Assembly (NCBI GenBank): GCA_018663165.1
Contig: JABJES010000163.1
Coordinates: 1 to 9,177 of the forward strand
Source: Rhodospirillaceae bacterium
GTDB taxonomy: Bacteria > Pseudomonadota > Alphaproteobacteria > UBA11136
DNA: 9,177 bases
Reading direction: 5' to 3'
This document shows positions 7,085-9,177 of the stretch, one piece after another. The notes under the pieces were generated by a model. The model was not told where the DNA came from. It saw nothing but the letters and a program-made list of their open reading frames with translations, and searched no databases. Within the stretch, counting starts at the first letter, position 1. Each line of letters opens with the position of its first letter. The position numbers and the translations under genes were made by a program.

Positions 7085-7807
7085 CTAGTATTTACGCATC
7101 AAGCCGATGAGCTGGCCCTGGATTTTGACCCGGTTGGGGCCGAAAATGCGGGTTTCGTATTTTATGTTGGCCGGTTCCAACGCCACCGACTCGCCCTTGC
7201 GGCGCAGGCGTTTCAGGGTTACTTCCTCATCATCGACAAGGGCGACGACGATGCTGCCGTTATCGGCCGTCTCACAGCGCTGGATAAGAACCGTGTCGCC
7301 GTCGAAAATACCGGCGTCGATCATCGAATCGCCGTCAACCTCCAGGGCATAGTGCTCACCCCGACCGAGCAGGCTGGCTGGCACATCAACCCGGTTAGAC
7401 TCGTCGCGCAGGGCCTCAATCGGTGTGCCCGCAGCGATGCGCCCGTAAAGGGGCAGATCCATCGATTCCACATCGCCCTGGGTCTGGGTACCCGAGAGCG
7501 ACTTGAAATCACCGTGGATCACCTTGGCGTCAAAACCCGTATCACCAGCCAAGCCCCTTTGGGGTGGCGCGTCTTTGCCTTCCAAACTGGCCGTTTCGGG
7601 GAGTTTGAGAACCTCCAGCGCCCGGGCTCTATGGGCCAGACGGCGGATAAAGCCGCGTTCCTCAAGGCCGCTGACAAGGCGGTGAATGCCGGATTTTGAT
7701 TTCAGTCCCAGGGCATCCTTCATCTCGTCGAAAGAGGGGGAAATTCCATCCTCGCCAAGGCGTTTGTTGATGAAGAGGAGGAGTTCGTGCTGTTTTCGGG
7801 TGAGCAT
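7085..7807 (-). CDS. lexA: LexA repressor (SOS response master regulator)
   Basis: Transcriptional repressor of DNA-damage genes that cleaves itself when bound to RecA filaments. At 240 residues it has the typical alphaproteobacterial length. The winged helix-turn-helix N-domain spans about 1-65 (MLTRKQHELLLFINKRL, then PSFDEMKDALGLKSKSGIHRLV and the wing ERGFIRRLAHRARAL). A variable linker spans about 70-115. The S24 peptidase domain has the A126-G127 cleavage site in GRIAAGTP, nucleophile S161 in VDGDSMIDAGI, and general base K199 in DEEVTLKRL. The open frame continues upstream to 7906, but ATG 7807 is the family start and has AGAGG about 8 nt before it. The gene lies behind moeA on the same strand but has its own promoter and SOS box, so it is predicted to repress itself. 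A hairpin terminator follows. Confidence 0.98.
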   Translation of the reverse strand: MLTRKQHELLLFINKRLGEDGISPSFDEMKDALGLKSKSGIHRLVSGLEERGFIRRLAHRARALEVLKLPETASLEGKDAPPQRGLAGDTGFDAKVIHGDFKSLSGTQTQGDVESMDLPLYGRIAAGTPIEALRDESNRVDVPASLLGRGEHYALEVDGDSMIDAGIFDGDTVLIQRCETADNGSIVVALVDDEEVTLKRLRRKGESVALEPANIKYETRIFGPNRVKIQGQLIGLMRKY

Positions 7808-7844
7808 GTGGAGAGCCTCTGGTGATGCCGGAATTTCGGATAAG

Positions 7845-7864
7845 GCCAAAATTACGCCAAAATT
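7845..7864. repeat. 9-bp direct repeat, one helical turn apart, in the lexA leader
   Basis: GCCAAAATT occurs at 7845-7853 and again at 7856-7864, an 11-bp period. It sits about 40-55 bp before the lexA start codon, downstream of the predicted transcription start. Same-face spacing is compatible with binding of a dimeric protein, but it may be a chance tandem duplication. Confidence 0.5.
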
Positions 7865-7918
7865 GCGGTTGAAATCCGGGCGAACCCGAAATGGAACAAA
7901 ACACAAACGTGCATCTAT

Positions 7919-7933
7919 GTTCTACTTTGGTTC
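7919..7933 (-). promoter_or_regulatory. LexA operator (SOS box, GTTC-N7-GTTC)
   Basis: The plus strand reads GTTC TACTTTG GTTC; read toward lexA it is GAAC-N7-GAAC. The two tetramers are exact with exactly 7 bp between them, matching the direct-repeat LexA site known for Alphaproteobacteria. It covers the -10 and the downstream part of the spacer of the predicted lexA promoter, so bound LexA would block RNA polymerase, which is classical autorepression. Confidence 0.9.
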
Positions 7934-7947
7934 GCACCACCCGTCAA
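7919..7947 (-). promoter_or_regulatory. lexA sigma70-type promoter
   Basis: Read leftward, TTGACG (7947-7942) serves as -35 and TAGAAC (7924-7919) as -10, with a 17-bp spacer. The -35 matches consensus at 5 of 6 positions and the -10 at 4 of 6. Transcription would start near 7912, giving a leader of about 105 nt. The -35 begins 11 bp after the moeA stop, so lexA can be expressed independently of moeA. Confidence 0.75.
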
Positions 7948-7957
7948 GCCTGTTTTT

Positions 7958-8971
7958 TCACATCTTGGAAGGCAGCCCGTTGCTCAGGGGGAGAATGGAA
8001 ACCATTGCCCCGGCTTGGACGGCAGGGGCATGGGGCATGCGTCGGATCAGGGCATCTGCGGCTCCGAGCACTGAAATCATGGCGCTGTCCTGGCGGCTGA
8101 AGGGGGTGGCGATTACCGTCCCCTCATCGTCCAGGGTCAGGCGGGCGCGCACGTAATCCTCACGGGCGTCGTTTTGGCGCAAATCACAGGAAATTTTAGC
8201 CGTTAGAACCGGGTTTGCCACCTTGTCTGTCCCACAAAGGACAGCCATGGCTGGTTTGAGAAAAATCACCGCGCAGACCATGGTTGAGACCGGATTTCCC
8301 GGAAAACCGAGGAAGGGCATGGGGCCGATATGGCCGAAAAGCAGGGGTTTCCCGGGGCGCATGGCGACCCCCCAGAAATTCACCTCAAGCCCGGCCTGTT
8401 TCAAAACCTCCTGGATAATGTCGTGGTCGCCGACCGAAACGCCGCCGGTGGTGACGAAAAAGTCGCATCCTTTCGCTTTCTCAGCCATCGAGCCCAGGGT
8501 TTTGGGGTCGTCGGGGGCAATGCCCAGATCAATCGCCTCGCCCCCGTTATCGGTGATAAAGGCGGCAAGGGCCGGGCCGTTGGAGCCGATAATCTGGCTT
8601 TGTCCCGGTGTTCCCCCCGGCGCGACCAGTTCATTGCCGGTTGAGAGAATGGCGATCCTTGGCTTGGCGTGCACAGGCAGGTCAACCACGTTCATGGCGG
8701 CGGCCAGACCGATATGGCGCGGAGAGAGCAATGTCCCGGCCTTAAGACAGGTGTCGCCTGTTTTGAAATCCTGGCCCATGGGGCGGATGTTTTTACCCGG
8801 TTCAAGGGTTTTTTCGATGGTGACACATTCCCCGTCGCGCGAGGTCACTTCCTGGATCACCACCGCGTCGGCGCCGTCTGGAACTGGTCCGCCGGTGAAA
8901 ATCCGCACCGCCTGGTTCGTCCCGACGCGACCTTCAAAAAAACCGCCGGCCGGGGCCTCGCCCACAGCCAA
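7958..8971 (-). pseudogene. moeA: MoeA molybdopterin molybdenumtransferase, 5'-truncated at a sequence junction
   Basis: MoeA inserts molybdate into adenylyl-molybdopterin, the last step of molybdenum cofactor synthesis. Read leftward, the homology begins at LAVGEAPAG, which corresponds to about residue 75-80 of a full-length protein of about 400. It continues with NQAVRIFTGGPVPDGADAVVIQE, then the MoCF-binding domain with STGNELV, TTGGVSVGDHDI, MRPGKPLLFG and GFPGNPVSTM, and a complete C-terminal domain ending in TGA at 7958-7960. The N-terminal part, including the conserved SAMDGYA segment, is absent. The frame stays open to the right (a GTG at 9052 could give 364 residues), but that extension is unlike MoeA and lies antisense to another gene. 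It is therefore either a real gene remnant or an assembly or amplification chimera of an intact gene. It sits directly upstream of lexA. Confidence 0.88.
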
Positions 8972-8974
8972 CAA

Positions 8975-9177
8975 ATGCTGGAGATTCTCGCCTCGGTCGA
9001 GACCTGCTCGAACAAAGTCTTTGAATCGCTCGATCATCTGGTCATCCAGCACGCCGCATCGGTCAGCGGCTGCATCTGCATTTTCATCGCCTGGGACGAG
9101 GAGCGCCAGCAGTTGCTGAAAAAGCTGCAGGGGCTGGACATACCGACGAAGATTTTCCTGATTACGGAATCCAGCGC
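8975..9177 (+). CDS. Fragment of a probable DUF58 domain-containing protein
   Basis: The plus-strand frame from about 8975 to the window end encodes at least 67 residues beginning MLEILASVETCSNKVFESL. It includes VSGCICIFIAWDEERQQLL and ends in LDIPTKIFLITESS. This resembles the C-terminal part of DUF58 proteins (von Willebrand-like proteins usually paired with MoxR ATPases), where a serine/cysteine-rich hydrophobic strand followed by WD and then R..L is typical. GC-rich third positions support coding on this strand. The ATG at 8975 is internal to the family sequence, so the gene appears 5'-truncated at the junction with moeA; its 3' end is beyond the window. The family call rests on recalled motifs and is moderate; that this strand codes here is more secure. 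Confidence 0.6.
   Translation, partial: MLEILASVETCSNKVFESLDHLVIQHAASVSGCICIFIAWDEERQQLLKKLQGLDIPTKIFLITESS

Noticed and set aside
7882..7897. Second SOS box in the lexA leader (GAAC-N8-GAAC).
   Set aside because: The spacing is 8 bp instead of 7 and one half-site lies in a small hairpin. It is noted with the promoter finding but not called as an operator.
7808..7906. Upstream extension of lexA by 33 codons.
   Set aside because: LexA proteins start at the MLTRKQ segment. The extension lies in the predicted leader and contains the repeat and hairpin elements.
8223..9119. Long plus-strand open frame of about 298 codons antisense to moeA.
   Set aside because: It is Pro/Ser/Arg-rich with no recognisable domain and lies over strongly conserved MoeA coding sequence. 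It is a shadow of the GC-rich gene.
8972..9177. Continuing the moeA frame rightward, through a GTG at 9052, as its true N-terminus.
   Set aside because: The frame stays open to the window end, but the translation (residues such as MIERFKDFVRAGLDRG) has no MoeA SAMDGYA motif and is the mirror frame of good plus-strand coding sequence.

Overview
The window looks like a core-genome stretch of a GC-rich alphaproteobacterium. A Rhodospirillales-like lineage is likely, but this is inferred from gene content only. The pointers are a LexA gene with a direct-repeat GTTC-N7-GTTC operator (the alphaproteobacterial SOS box), a moeA-lexA pair convergent with a comEC that lacks the metallo-beta-lactamase domain, and SulP, SlyX and PilZ proteins of types common in that class.

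Layout, left to right. A 5'-truncated comEC (DNA-uptake channel) reads rightward to 1869. A class III nucleotide cyclase with a coiled coil and a GAF domain follows on the same strand (1954-3441). Convergent to it, a SulP anion transporter and slyX form a leftward pair (5379-3522). A roughly 200-bp divergent promoter region separates SulP from a rightward DUF4396 membrane protein (5583-6443). That gene converges with a small leftward PilZ-domain protein (6827-6483). After an AT-rich gap with a hairpin terminator come lexA (7807-7085) and moeA (from about 8971 to 7958), both leftward. The last roughly 200 bp encode, on the plus strand, an internal fragment of what looks like a DUF58 protein.

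How the genes relate. moeA and lexA form a leftward unit, but lexA has its own SOS-controlled promoter starting 11 bp after the moeA stop. The genes between comEC and lexA (cyclase, SulP, SlyX, DUF4396, PilZ) look like a loose set of signalling and membrane functions. Nothing shows that they form one system. I found no CRISPR array, transposase, tRNA, rRNA or phage gene.

The most unusual structural point is at the right end. moeA loses its first ~75 codons at about 8960-8977, and the sequence beyond is opposite-strand coding DNA of an unrelated gene, itself missing its 5' part. This is either a real rearrangement that broke moeA or an assembly or amplification chimera. Other points worth attention are a cyclase whose base-specifying lysine is replaced by asparagine, the well-resolved lexA promoter and operator, and a methionine-rich loop in the DUF4396 protein. 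I did not find a convincing undescribed multi-gene system.
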